A DNA stretch of 28,576 nt from a bacterium (GTDB lineage Bacteria; Auribacterota; UBA3054): NCBI GenBank assembly GCA_017444325.1, contig JAFSWV010000124.1, positions 1 to 28,576 on the forward strand, read 5' to 3'. Position numbers and translations under genes: made by a program. Positions 6,766-15,524 of this stretch are shown here, one piece after another. Numbering within the stretch: the first letter of the stretch is position 1; every line of letters starts with the position of its first letter. The notes beneath the pieces were generated by a model that did no database searches, was not told the DNA's origin, and saw only the letters and a list, made by a program, of their open reading frames with translations.

Positions 6766-9252
6766 ATGAGCGAAAAAGGCTATACCGCTGAGAACATCAC
6801 GGTACTGGAAGGTCTGGAGGCTGTAAGAAAGCGTCCGGCCATGTACATCGGAGATACGGGTGAGCGCGGACTGCATCACCTGGTCTACGAGGTTGTGGAT
6901 AACTCAATCGACGAAGCTTTGGCGGGCTTCTGCAACAAGATCACGGTGACGATCCATAGCGACAACTCCGTGACGGTGGAAGACGACGGCCGAGGCATCC
7001 CTGTCGATATGCATCCCAAGATGCATAAGCCCGCGGCGGAAGTCGTGCTGACTGTTTTGCACGCCGGCGGAAAATTCGACAAGCAGAATTACAAAGTGTC
7101 CGGCGGCTTGCACGGCGTGGGCGTGTCCTGCGTGAACGCGCTGTCCGATTGGATGGATGCTGAGATCAGAAGAGACGGCAAGGTCTATCACATAAGTTTC
7201 GAAAGAGGCAAGGTAAAGAATCCGCTGACTGCGATCGGAAAGACGAAAGGAAGAGGTACGACCATCACCTTCCATCCGGACAGCGAGATCTTCGAGACGA
7301 CCGTTTACCGCTTCAATATTTTGTCGCAGCGCTTGAGGGAGCTGGCCTTCCTTAATAAGGGCATAGAGATCACCTTGATCGACGAAAGGGAAAGCCCCGT
7401 TAGGAAAGAGACCTTCAAATACGAAGGCGGCATCGTTTCCTTCGTGGAATACCTCAACAAGAACAAGACGCCCATCCACGACACGGTCATCTACTTCAAC
7501 AGGGAAAAGGACGACGTGACGGCGGAAGTGGCCCTGCAGTTCAACGAGAGCTACCAGGAGATGATCTACTCGTTTGCCAATAACATCAATACCGTGGAAG
7601 GCGGAACGCACCTTGTGGGCTTCAGAGCGGCTCTTACGAGGTCTCTCAATAACTATGTCAAACAGGCGCTGACCAGCGGCAAGAACAAACAGCAGACCTC
7701 GATCACCGGCGAAGACGTCAGCGAAGGTCTGTGCGCCGTGGTCTCCGTTAAGGTCATGGAGCCTCAGTTCGAAGGTCAGACGAAAACGAAACTCGGCAAC
7801 AGCGAAGTCAAGGGCATCGTCGAGTCCATCGTAAACGACGGACTGGGTATTTTCCTGGAAGAGAATCCGACGGTCGCCAGGAAGATCGTAGAGAAGGCCA
7901 TTAACGCGGCTAGGGCGCGCGATGCGGCCCGTAGAGCGAGAGAGCTGACTCGTCGTAAGGGTGCCTTGGATTCAGCGGCCTTGCCGGGCAAATTAGCGGA
8001 CTGCTCCGAACACGATCCCAGCATGTGCGAAATGTACCTGGTGGAGGGCGACTCCGCAGGAGGAAGCGCCAAGCAGGGCAGGGACAGACGTTTCCAGGCT
8101 ATTCTGCCTTTGCGCGGCAAAATTTTGAACGTGGAGAAAGCCCGCGAGGATCACGTTCTTAGCAGCGACGTCATCAAGCAGATCATCACCGCTATCGGAA
8201 CGGGCATCGGCAAGACGGAATTCGACATCAGCAAAGCCCGCTATCATAAGATCGTTATCATGACCGATGCGGACGTGGACGGCGCGCACATCAGAACGCT
8301 GCTTCTGACCTTCTTCTACCGTCAGATGCCCCAGCTTCTGGAAAACGGCTACATCTATATCGCGCAGCCGCCCCTTTACAAGGTCTCACGCAAGAAAAAA
8401 GAGCGCTATCTCAACACCGAGGATGAAATGAACGCCTTCCTGCTCGACCTGGGCATAGAAGAGGCCCAGTGCACCGTAGAGGGCAACAAGAATCCCATGC
8501 AGGCGCAGCAGCTAAGAGAGCTTCTGGACAATCTGGTGAAGATCGAGCAGCTTCTGGCGGCCCTGGAGAGAAAGAGCGTCGATATCAGGGAATACCTGAA
8601 GGTCGCGGAAGAGAAGGGCAAGCTCCCCATTTACCGCGCCAAAGTCGACAGAGACGTCTATTACCTTACGACGGAAGAAGAGCTGATCGCTCTGAAAGAA
8701 AAGTTCGACAAGCCGGCCGAGGCTCCTGCGGAAGGCGAGGCGGAAGGGGAAGCTATCGTGGACGACACCTCGATGGTAGATACCTTCGAACTGTACGAGT
8801 CGCACATGCTGGCTAAATTCGCGGAAGAGCTGAAGAGCCGCCGCCTGAAGATCACGCAGTGGTTCAGCGCCGACTATGAACTGACGGATGCCGAAAAGGA
8901 TCTGGCCAGGAACCCCAAGGACGGCGGAGAGCCGACGGTCCTGCCTCTCGGCACGCTGACGACTTCCGATGCCTCCCAGAAGTTCTATTCTCTGGGCGAG
9001 CTCTTGAGAAAAGTGCGCGACAATGGCCGCAAGGGGTTGCAGATCCAGCGCTACAAAGGCTTGGGCGAAATGAACCCCGAGCAGCTCTGGGACACGACCA
9101 TGGACCCGGCCCGCAGGCTGCTTCTTAAGGCGAAAGTCGAAGACGCGGTGGAAGCCGACGGAGTATTTTCCATCCTGATGGGCGAGGACGTTGACAAGCG
9201 CCGCGAATTCATCGAGGAGAACGCTAAATTCGTGACCAATCTTGACATCTAA
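6766..9252 (+). CDS. gyrB: DNA gyrase subunit B
   Basis: This is the ATPase subunit of DNA gyrase, which with GyrA introduces negative supercoils. The GHKL ATPase domain shows EVVDNSIDEA (Asn46) and DDGRGIP near residues 73-79. The transducer domain follows. The TOPRIM metal site has EGDSAGG at 427-433 and DADVDG at 501-506. About 220 residues separate PPLYK near 535-539 from the QRYKGLGEMNPEQLW tail motif starting near 761. That spacing fits the long insertion of Gram-negative GyrB, as in the E. coli protein of about 804 aa. The insertion here includes an Ala-Glu-Gly-rich linker near 645-665. Length is 828 aa. The start follows an AAGAGG site and a strong promoter. gyrA follows after 13 bp, so the two subunits are co-expressed. 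GyrB rather than ParE is supported by the GyrA-box in the adjacent gene. Confidence 0.97.
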   Translation: MSEKGYTAENITVLEGLEAVRKRPAMYIGDTGERGLHHLVYEVVDNSIDEALAGFCNKITVTIHSDNSVTVEDDGRGIPVDMHPKMHKPAAEVVLTVLHAGGKFDKQNYKVSGGLHGVGVSCVNALSDWMDAEIRRDGKVYHISFERGKVKNPLTAIGKTKGRGTTITFHPDSEIFETTVYRFNILSQRLRELAFLNKGIEITLIDERESPVRKETFKYEGGIVSFVEYLNKNKTPIHDTVIYFNREKDDVTAEVALQFNESYQEMIYSFANNINTVEGGTHLVGFRAALTRSLNNYVKQALTSGKNKQQTSITGEDVSEGLCAVVSVKVMEPQFEGQTKTKLGNSEVKGIVESIVNDGLGIFLEENPTVARKIVEKAINAARARDAARRARELTRRKGALDSAALPGKLADCSEHDPSMCEMYLVEGDSAGGSAKQGRDRRFQAILPLRGKILNVEKAREDHVLSSDVIKQIITAIGTGIGKTEFDISKARYHKIVIMTDADVDGAHIRTLLLTFFYRQMPQLLENGYIYIAQPPLYKVSRKKKERYLNTEDEMNAFLLDLGIEEAQCTVEGNKNPMQAQQLRELLDNLVKIEQLLAALERKSVDIREYLKVAEEKGKLPIYRAKVDRDVYYLTTEEELIALKEKFDKPAEAPAEGEAEGEAIVDDTSMVDTFELYESHMLAKFAEELKSRRLKITQWFSADYELTDAEKDLARNPKDGGEPTVLPLGTLTTSDASQKFYSLGELLRKVRDNGRKGLQIQRYKGLGEMNPEQLWDTTMDPARRLLLKAKVEDAVEADGVFSILMGEDVDKRREFIEENAKFVTNLDI

Positions 9253-9256
9253 AGGA
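9251..9256 (+). promoter_or_regulatory. Shine-Dalgarno site deciding the gyrA start
   Basis: AAAGGA lies 9 nt before ATG 9266 and overlaps the gyrB stop codon. This favours 9266 over the in-frame ATG at 9242, which would lie inside gyrB without a ribosome site. Confidence 0.7.
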
Positions 9257-9265
9257 TCGATAAAA

Positions 9266-11794
9266 ATGGATCAGAATCTTTATACCAGTACTGAGAAAGT
9301 CCAGCCGGTCTCTGTTTCGGCTGAGATGAAAAAATCCTTCATCGATTACGCCATGAGCGTGATCATCAGCCGCGCTCTGCCGGAAGTCAGGGACGGTTTG
9401 AAACCGGTGCACCGCCGCGTTCTTTACGCCATGTTCCGGGAAGGTCTTTTGCACAACCGCAAATACTCCAAGTGCGCCGGCGTGGTCGGCGAAGTCTTGA
9501 AGAAGTATCACCCTCACGGCGACTCGGCTGTTTACGACACCCTGGTGCGCATGGCGCAGCCCTGGAGCATGAGATATCCTCTGGTGGACGGGCAGGGCAA
9601 CTTCGGTTCCATCGACGGCGACTCCGCCGCGGCCTACCGCTACACCGAGTGCCGCATGACGGCTTTGGCTGAGGAAATGCTCGCTGACATCGACAAGGAC
9701 ACCGTCGATTTCATGCCGAACTTCGATGAGACGGTGCCGGAACCTACGGTGCTGTCCACCAAAGTCCCGCAGCTTTTGTTGAACGGCACCAGCGGCATCG
9801 CGGTCGGTATGGCGACCAACGTTCCGCCCCACAACCTGGGCGAACTTTGCGACGCGCTTATCATGTTCATCAAGAATCCGGAAGTGTCGTTGCAGGAACT
9901 TATGACCGTCCTGCCCGGACCGGACTTCCCGACCGGCGGCATCATCTGCGGCAACAGCGAGATCATCAACATGTACAAGACGGGCCGCGGAAGATTGAAG
10001 ATCAGAGGCGCGGCGGGCGTCGAGCCCGGTAAGATGGGCAAGGACAACATTGTTATCACCGAGATACCCTACACCGTCAACAAAGCGAACCTCGTGACCT
10101 CGATCGCCGAGCTGGTCAACGACAAGAAGATCACCGGCATATCTGACCTGAGGGACGAATCCAGCAAGGAAGGCATCCGCATCGTGGTGGAACTCAAGCG
10201 CGGCGAGATACCCGACGTGGTCCTGAACCAGCTCTACAAGCACACGCAGCTGCAGATGACCTTCGGCGCCATCCTGATCGCCATCGAAGACGGGCAGCCC
10301 AGGACGGTCGGCCTCAAGCAGTGCCTGCACAGCTTCGTCAACCACAGGAAAGAAGTGGTGACGAGAAGGTCCGCCTTCGACCTGGCCAAGGCCGAAAAGC
10401 GCGCGCACGTCGTGGAAGGCTTCCTGAAAGCCCTCGACATGATCGACAAGGTCGTGGCTTTGATCAGAGGCAGCAAAGACAGGGAAGAAGCGAGAGTCGG
10501 CCTCATCAACAAGTTCGACTTCACCGAACCCCAGGCCGTGGCGATCTTAGACATGCGACTCTATCAGCTGACCGGTCTGGAACGCGGAAAGCTGGAAGAC
10601 GAACTGAAAGAGCTGGAAAAAGAGATCGCTTTCTTAAAGAGCGTGCTGTCCGACGAGAAAGTTCTTATCGGCCTCATAATAGACGAACTGGAAGACCTCA
10701 AGAAGCGCTACAGCGACGAACGCCGCACCGCTTTGGCCGGTTCCGCGGACGATCTGAAGATGGAAGACCTGATCGCCAACGAGACAACGGTCATCACCGT
10801 GACGCACTCCGGCTACATCAAACGCTGCCCGGTCTCCGCTTTTAGGAGCCAGCACAGAGGCGGAAGCGGCATAAGAGGCGTCGGCACGAAGGAAGAGGAT
10901 TTCGTGGAGCAGGTCTTCACGGCTTCCACGCACGATTATCTCTTCTTCTTCACTTCAGCCGGCAAAGTTTACTGGCTCAAGGCTTATGAGATCCCGCAGA
11001 TGCCCCGCGATTCCCGCGGCAAAGCGATCGTCAACCTGCTGCAGGTCGAGAGCGGCGAGAAGATCTCCGCTATTCTGCGCGTGACAGGCTTCAACGACAC
11101 CCAGAGCATCATCCTCTGCACCAGAAAGGGCCTCGTCAAGAAGACGAAACTCAACGAGTTCCGCAATATGCGCAAGAGCGGACTGATCGCCATCAACCTC
11201 GAAGACGACGACACCATCTGCACCGCCAAGATGACTGGCGGCAACGACGACGTCATTCTCTTCACCAGAAACGGCATGTCCATCCGCTTCTCCGAGCAGG
11301 ACGCCAGAGACCTTGGCCGCAACACCAAGGGCGTCAGAGGCATCAAGCTTGAGAACAACGACTACGTCATCGGCATGGAAGTCGTAAGCGACGAGAACAC
11401 CAGCGTCCTGGTCCTGACGGAACAGGGCTACGGCAAACGCACGACCTTCCACGAATACCACATCCAGCGCCGCGCCGGCAAAGGCCTCATCGCCATCAAG
11501 ACGACCGAAAGGAACGGCAAGGTGGTCTCCGCCTTCACCGTCGATCCGACTACCGAGATCGTCATGGTGACGCAGGGCGGGCAGCTGATCAGGACTCGCG
11601 CCGGCGAGTTCCGCGAGATTGGCCGCAACACCCAGGGCGTCCTGGCCGCGAGACTTGATGAAGGCGATTCTTTGGTCGCCGCCGCCAGAGTCTTCACGAC
11701 CGGATTGGAGGAAGCCGAGGAAGAGGAAGGAGAAGAGTCCGGCCCGACCCAGGGCGAACTCCTCCCCGAGGACAACGAAACAGAAAAAGAATAA
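9266..11794 (+). CDS. gyrA: DNA gyrase subunit A
   Basis: This is the DNA-cleaving subunit of gyrase, 842 aa from the preferred start. The catalytic tyrosine is in RYTE (Tyr126). The quinolone-resistance-determining region reads HPHGDSAVYD, with Ser87 and Asp91 matching the drug-sensitive E. coli Ser83 and Asp87. The C-terminal beta-pinwheel contains a GyrA-box, QRRAGKG, near residues 734-740, which distinguishes gyrase from topoisomerase IV. The protein ends in a very acidic tail (LEEAEEEEGEE...), a feature that modulates DNA wrapping in some gyrases. It is the second gene of the gyrB operon, and the trigger factor gene follows 33 bp later. Confidence 0.97.
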   Translation: MDQNLYTSTEKVQPVSVSAEMKKSFIDYAMSVIISRALPEVRDGLKPVHRRVLYAMFREGLLHNRKYSKCAGVVGEVLKKYHPHGDSAVYDTLVRMAQPWSMRYPLVDGQGNFGSIDGDSAAAYRYTECRMTALAEEMLADIDKDTVDFMPNFDETVPEPTVLSTKVPQLLLNGTSGIAVGMATNVPPHNLGELCDALIMFIKNPEVSLQELMTVLPGPDFPTGGIICGNSEIINMYKTGRGRLKIRGAAGVEPGKMGKDNIVITEIPYTVNKANLVTSIAELVNDKKITGISDLRDESSKEGIRIVVELKRGEIPDVVLNQLYKHTQLQMTFGAILIAIEDGQPRTVGLKQCLHSFVNHRKEVVTRRSAFDLAKAEKRAHVVEGFLKALDMIDKVVALIRGSKDREEARVGLINKFDFTEPQAVAILDMRLYQLTGLERGKLEDELKELEKEIAFLKSVLSDEKVLIGLIIDELEDLKKRYSDERRTALAGSADDLKMEDLIANETTVITVTHSGYIKRCPVSAFRSQHRGGSGIRGVGTKEEDFVEQVFTASTHDYLFFFTSAGKVYWLKAYEIPQMPRDSRGKAIVNLLQVESGEKISAILRVTGFNDTQSIILCTRKGLVKKTKLNEFRNMRKSGLIAINLEDDDTICTAKMTGGNDDVILFTRNGMSIRFSEQDARDLGRNTKGVRGIKLENNDYVIGMEVVSDENTSVLVLTEQGYGKRTTFHEYHIQRRAGKGLIAIKTTERNGKVVSAFTVDPTTEIVMVTQGGQLIRTRAGEFREIGRNTQGVLAARLDEGDSLVAAARVFTTGLEEAEEEEGEESGPTQGELLPEDNETEKE

Positions 11795-11827
11795 ACTAAA
11801 TATAACCACAACAATCAGATTAAATTT

Positions 11828-13123
11828 ATGGCAATCAAAGCTGAAATATCTACGAAGACTCCCTGCGAAGTGGTCGTGAAGGCCAGTGTCGGACAAGAGG
11901 AGCTTAAAGCCGCTTACGAAAGCTCCCTCCTGAGGAACAGCAAAATGGTCGAACTGCCCGGTTTCCGCCGCGGCAAAGCGCCCCGCTCAATGGTCGAGGC
12001 CAAGTTCAAGGAATATTTCGAACAGGAAGCGATGGACGACATGATCAACAAAGTCGTCAAGAGCCTCGTCAAACAGTACCGCTTGCACGTGGTCACCGAA
12101 ATGAGCATGAAAGACAAGCCGGTCTATCCCGCCGAGGGAGACATGACCTTCGAAGTCGAATTCGAAGTCGCTCCCAAAGTCGAGAACATCGATTACACCG
12201 GACTGAAGCTCAAAGGCCGCAAGACGGAAGTGACCGACGAGGAAGTAACTAAAGAGATCGCTTTGGCTGCCGAGCGCTTCGCCACCTACGAAGAGATCAA
12301 GACCGACCGTCCGGCCCAGTTCGGCGACTGGTCCGTCTGCACTTACAAGGCGACCTTAGGCGAGAAGGAAGTCTTCAAGAGAGACTCCGCCTGGGTAGAA
12401 GTGGCTCAGGACCGCAATACCCCGGCACCGGGCTTCTGCGCTGAAATAGCCGGCATGAAGAAAGGCGAAACGAAGACCTTCGAACTGAATTCCGGCGCCG
12501 ACTTCTTCATGAAGGAATACCGCGACCAGAAGCTGACCTTCACCGTTACCCTTGAGAGCATCAGGGAACGCTCCGTTCCGGAAGTGAACGACGAACTGGC
12601 CGCCAAGATCGACCCGAACATCAAGACCGTGGACGAACTGCGCGTCAAAGTGAAGGAAGCCTTCACCCAGAACAAGGCCGAGATCGAGCAGAACCGTCTC
12701 TGCGAACTGGCCAGGGAACAGCTTGTCAAGAACAATCCCATTCCTCTGCCGCCTTATTTCGTGCAGGCTCAGACCAACAACATCCTGCGCCGCGAACTGG
12801 AAAACAAAGTGAGAGGCGGAATGAAGGAGGAAGAGCTCCAGAAGGAAGCCGAGAAGATCAAACCGCAGTGCGAAGAACGCGCTAAGACCGACGTGGCCGC
12901 CGAATTCATTGTAGGCTACATCGCCGACAAGGAGAAGATCCTCCTGACCGCCGACGACATCATGCCCCGTCTGCAGGAATACGCCAGAATGTTCGGCCGT
13001 CCCGTGCAGTGGGTCTTCAGAATGTTCGAGCAGTCCGGCAAACTCGACGAATTGAGAAGCGGCATCCTCCAGGAGAAGACCTTGAGGTTCGTCGTTTCCA
13101 AAGCCGAAGTTACCGAACAATAA
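11828..13123 (+). CDS. tig: Trigger factor, ribosome-associated chaperone and peptidyl-prolyl isomerase
   Basis: It binds near the ribosome exit tunnel and helps nascent proteins fold. The ribosome-docking signature GFRRGKAP is at residues 45-52. The middle part (about 150-245) corresponds to the FKBP-like isomerase domain, with PAPGFCAEIAGMKKGE in place of the usual FxxGLxGMxxGE, so isomerase activity may be altered. The SurA-like C-terminal arms follow (about 250-431). Length, 431 aa, is normal. The 33-bp gap after gyrA has no recognisable Shine-Dalgarno sequence and is AT-rich. Translation may rely on an unstructured leader or on coupling. Tig after gyrA is not the common tig-clpP-clpX arrangement. 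Confidence 0.93.
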   Translation: MAIKAEISTKTPCEVVVKASVGQEELKAAYESSLLRNSKMVELPGFRRGKAPRSMVEAKFKEYFEQEAMDDMINKVVKSLVKQYRLHVVTEMSMKDKPVYPAEGDMTFEVEFEVAPKVENIDYTGLKLKGRKTEVTDEEVTKEIALAAERFATYEEIKTDRPAQFGDWSVCTYKATLGEKEVFKRDSAWVEVAQDRNTPAPGFCAEIAGMKKGETKTFELNSGADFFMKEYRDQKLTFTVTLESIRERSVPEVNDELAAKIDPNIKTVDELRVKVKEAFTQNKAEIEQNRLCELAREQLVKNNPIPLPPYFVQAQTNNILRRELENKVRGGMKEEELQKEAEKIKPQCEERAKTDVAAEFIVGYIADKEKILLTADDIMPRLQEYARMFGRPVQWVFRMFEQSGKLDELRSGILQEKTLRFVVSKAEVTEQ

Positions 13124-13139
13124 TAAAGAGGGGGTAGCT

Positions 13140-13562
13140 ATGCGCCGCGTATTTTTTGCGATAGTTTTCTTTCTCCTGGGAGGAGCCTCGCTCCTTTTGG
13201 CCCAGAATTCCGGTTTCGTGAATCTGGAAGCGAAGGAGAAACGCGACCTGGTCATAAAGCTCATGATGACGACCGACATGTATTCCTCGCTGGATTTTTC
13301 CATCAACTCCATCGTGGCTTCCATGCCGGAAGAGATCAGGCCCAGCTTAAGGAAGGCCATAAAGACCGACGAACTTATGCGGCGCATCATCCCTGTTTAC
13401 GAACGTCATCTCAGCAAGGAGACCATCCAGGCTCTGCTTGATTTCTATCACAGCGAGCCCGGCAACGCCTGGCTCAGAGCCCAGGACGCGATCATGAAGG
13501 ATACCATGGCGGTCTCCAAAGCCTACACCAGCGAGTGCGTGAAGTCGCTGACAGCCAAATGA
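13140..13562 (+). CDS. Exported DUF2059 domain protein
   Basis: The 140-aa protein starts with a signal peptide (MRRVFFAIVFFLLGGASLLLA, cleavage after about residue 21), so it is probably periplasmic. The rest has the all-helical pattern of DUF2059: a VIKLMMTTDM segment, a middle part, then PVYERHLSKETIQALLDFYHSEPGNAWL, where the LLDFYHSEPG element is the most characteristic. The biochemical role of the family is not known. A strong AGAGGGGG site precedes the ATG. The last codon and stop overlap the ATG of the following membrane transferase gene (ATGA), which suggests translational coupling. Confidence 0.8.
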   Translation: MRRVFFAIVFFLLGGASLLLAQNSGFVNLEAKEKRDLVIKLMMTTDMYSSLDFSINSIVASMPEEIRPSLRKAIKTDELMRRIIPVYERHLSKETIQALLDFYHSEPGNAWLRAQDAIMKDTMAVSKAYTSECVKSLTAK

Positions 13563-14728
13563 GCAAGATCTACGAACTTTTCTCAACTCCCCAGGGCGAA
13601 GTAAAACCGGCGCTCTTCATAGTGCTGTTCGTCGTCGCCCTGCTCCTGACTTTGCTCTTCACAAAGTTGGTCTTGGCTTTCGCCCTGAAGAAAAAACTCT
13701 TCGGGCCGGTCGGCGGCCGCCATATCGGCAACCGCCAGATCCCCAGGCTTGGCGGGGCGGCGCTTGTGGCGGCTTTCGCCATCACGGCGGTTTTGGCGGC
13801 CTTCCTCAACCCCTCGGTCGCCAAGGAGTTCCTCCAGCCGCAGACGCTGGCCATTTTCGGCGGGCTGCTTATCGTGGCCGTCCTCGGCATTGTCGATGAC
13901 CTTCTGCAGCTCAGCTGGGCGACGAAGTTCGTTTTCCAGATCGTGGCCAGCTGCCTCGTCATAGGCAACGGCATCGTCATCGCTAAGATCACGAACCCCT
14001 TCGGACCGACGCTCGATTTCTATCCCTGGATGGCTATCGCTTTCACTTTGATCTGGCTCGTCGGAATTACCAACGCCATCAACCTTTCTGACGGTCTGGA
14101 CGGACTGTGCGGAGGCATTATCTTCATCGTGGCGGCGGTCATCTTTGTCAATTCCAGAATGCTGGCGCACACCAGGCCGGAGCAGTTCACGCTCTTCATT
14201 TTCCCGAGCGTAGTCTGCGCCATCGTTTTGGGCGCCGTCTTGGGATTTTTGCGCTACAATTTCTATCCCGCCAAGATATTTTTGGGCGATGGGGGAGCGC
14301 TCTTTCTGGGCTTTTTGGTCGCCTGCATGGCGATTAGAAGCTCGCAGATCAGCGCCACGAGCGTAGCGCTTCTCGTTCCCATCATCGCTCTGGGCCTTCC
14401 CATCCTCGACACGACTATGGCCTTCCTGCGCCGCACGGTCAGGAGGGAGAACCCCTTCCAGTCCGACGCCCAGCATATCCATCACAAGATCATGTACAGC
14501 GGTTTGACGCACCCCGAGACCGTTCTGGTGCTCTACGGCTTCTGTCTGCTCTTGGGTCTGGCCGCCTTGGCGCTCTCCCTTAGGAGCAACCAGTACGCCG
14601 GGATCATCCTTGTGGTGCTGACTATTGTCATTCTCCTCGGCTTTAAAAAATTCGGCGTTCTGGACGTCACCAGACTCTGGGGAGTCCGACGCCGCGGCGA
14701 CATGGAAGAGCAGAAAAAAGATGAGTAA
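13559..14728 (+). CDS. wecA: Undecaprenyl-phosphate N-acetylhexosaminyl-1-phosphate transferase, WecA/TagO family
   Basis: This polytopic inner-membrane enzyme transfers a sugar 1-phosphate, usually GlcNAc-1-P from UDP-GlcNAc, to undecaprenyl phosphate to start surface glycan synthesis. Family motifs are present: IVDD (Asp113, Asp114), NAINLSDGLDGL at 172-183, FLGDGGALFLG at 241-251 and the cytoplasmic HIHH at 306-309. About ten or eleven hydrophobic segments are visible over 389 aa. MraY is less likely, because the HIHH and DGLDGL details fit WecA/TagO better and no other mur genes are nearby. The ATG at 13559 overlaps the upstream stop. An in-frame GTG at 13535 is an alternative without a better ribosome site. 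The acceptor and glycan are unknown. Confidence 0.88.
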   Translation: MSKIYELFSTPQGEVKPALFIVLFVVALLLTLLFTKLVLAFALKKKLFGPVGGRHIGNRQIPRLGGAALVAAFAITAVLAAFLNPSVAKEFLQPQTLAIFGGLLIVAVLGIVDDLLQLSWATKFVFQIVASCLVIGNGIVIAKITNPFGPTLDFYPWMAIAFTLIWLVGITNAINLSDGLDGLCGGIIFIVAAVIFVNSRMLAHTRPEQFTLFIFPSVVCAIVLGAVLGFLRYNFYPAKIFLGDGGALFLGFLVACMAIRSSQISATSVALLVPIIALGLPILDTTMAFLRRTVRRENPFQSDAQHIHHKIMYSGLTHPETVLVLYGFCLLLGLAALALSLRSNQYAGIILVVLTIVILLGFKKFGVLDVTRLWGVRRRGDMEEQKKDE

Positions 14729-15524
14729 CAGTTCGCTCATTCCGCTCATCAAGGATTATCTCAAGCAGGAGATGACCCTCGGCAACTGGGATTCCATCGC
14801 GCCAGAGACGCTTCCTCCCGATCCGGGGGACGTCAAAGCTTACCTCGCCAGGAAAACAGCCGCCGCCAAAAAACCGGCCAAGAAAGCGGAAAGCGAACCG
14901 CTCAACAAATTCAGGGAACCATTCAAAATTGAAGGCGGCAGCAAAGCGGAAGAACTGAAGCGCCTAAAAGAATACGCTCTCGGCTGCAGGCAATGCGCCC
15001 TCTGCCAATCGAGGAGCAACCTGGTCTTCGGCAGCGGAGACCCTGAAGCGCAGATCATGTTCATCGGCGAGGCGCCCGGGGAAGACGAAGATCTTCAGGG
15101 CGAACCTTTCGTGGGCAGAGCCGGCGAACTTCTGACGGACATCATCGAAAAGGGCATGAAGATACCGAGGAAGAGCGTCTATATAGCCAACGTCTTGAAA
15201 TGCCGTCCGCCCATGAACCGCGATCCCCAGCCCAACGAGATCGACAACTGCACGCCCATGCTGGCCTGCCAGATCAGGATAGTGCGCCCCAAGGTCATCA
15301 TTGCGCTCGGCGCTTTCGCTTCGCGCTACCTTTTGAACACCAAGTCGGGCATCAACGCTTTGCGCGGCGCTTTCCACACTTTGAGGATAGACGGCATGGC
15401 CATCCCCGTTATGCCGACGTATCATCCCTCCTACGTCCTCAGGGAATACACCGGGGAAGTGAGAAGGAAAGTCTGGAACGACGTTACGCAGGTCATGAAA
15501 TATCTGAATGACAAACAAGTATAA
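14721..15524 (+). CDS. Family 4 (iron-sulfur) uracil-DNA glycosylase
   Basis: It removes uracil from DNA to start base-excision repair. The 267-aa product from ATG 14721 carries the family 4 signatures. An N-terminal CRQCALC stretch (Cys89, Cys92, Cys95) together with Cys161 and Cys177 could supply the four 4Fe-4S ligands. Motif 1 is GEAPGEDEDLQGEPFVGRAG at 117-135, and the C-terminal motif is YHPSYVL near His235. Residues 1-80 are a Lys/Ala-rich extension not needed for the core. The start overlaps the end of the wecA-like gene by 8 bp (ATGAGTAA). A longer open frame upstream lies inside that gene and is rejected. The type 4 enzyme is well supported, but activity on mixed substrates cannot be read from the sequence. 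Confidence 0.92.
   Translation: MSNSSLIPLIKDYLKQEMTLGNWDSIAPETLPPDPGDVKAYLARKTAAAKKPAKKAESEPLNKFREPFKIEGGSKAEELKRLKEYALGCRQCALCQSRSNLVFGSGDPEAQIMFIGEAPGEDEDLQGEPFVGRAGELLTDIIEKGMKIPRKSVYIANVLKCRPPMNRDPQPNEIDNCTPMLACQIRIVRPKVIIALGAFASRYLLNTKSGINALRGAFHTLRIDGMAIPVMPTYHPSYVLREYTGEVRRKVWNDVTQVMKYLNDKQV

Noticed and set aside
9242..9265. Earlier gyrA start at 9242
   Set aside because: It lies inside the end of gyrB without a ribosome site. The ATG at 9266 is preceded by AAAGGA and gives a normal GyrA N-terminus.
14625..14720. Extended N-terminus of the uracil-DNA glycosylase
   Set aside because: This part is inside the upstream membrane transferase gene and codes for a sequence unlike the family. 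The ATG at 14721 overlaps the upstream stop in the usual coupled manner.
6904..14752. Long open frames on the - strand opposite gyrB, gyrA, tig and the wecA-like gene (up to about 390 codons)
   Set aside because: They mirror strongly supported genes, have low-complexity Asp/Val/His-rich products without recognisable domains, and arise from the GC-ending codons of the true genes.
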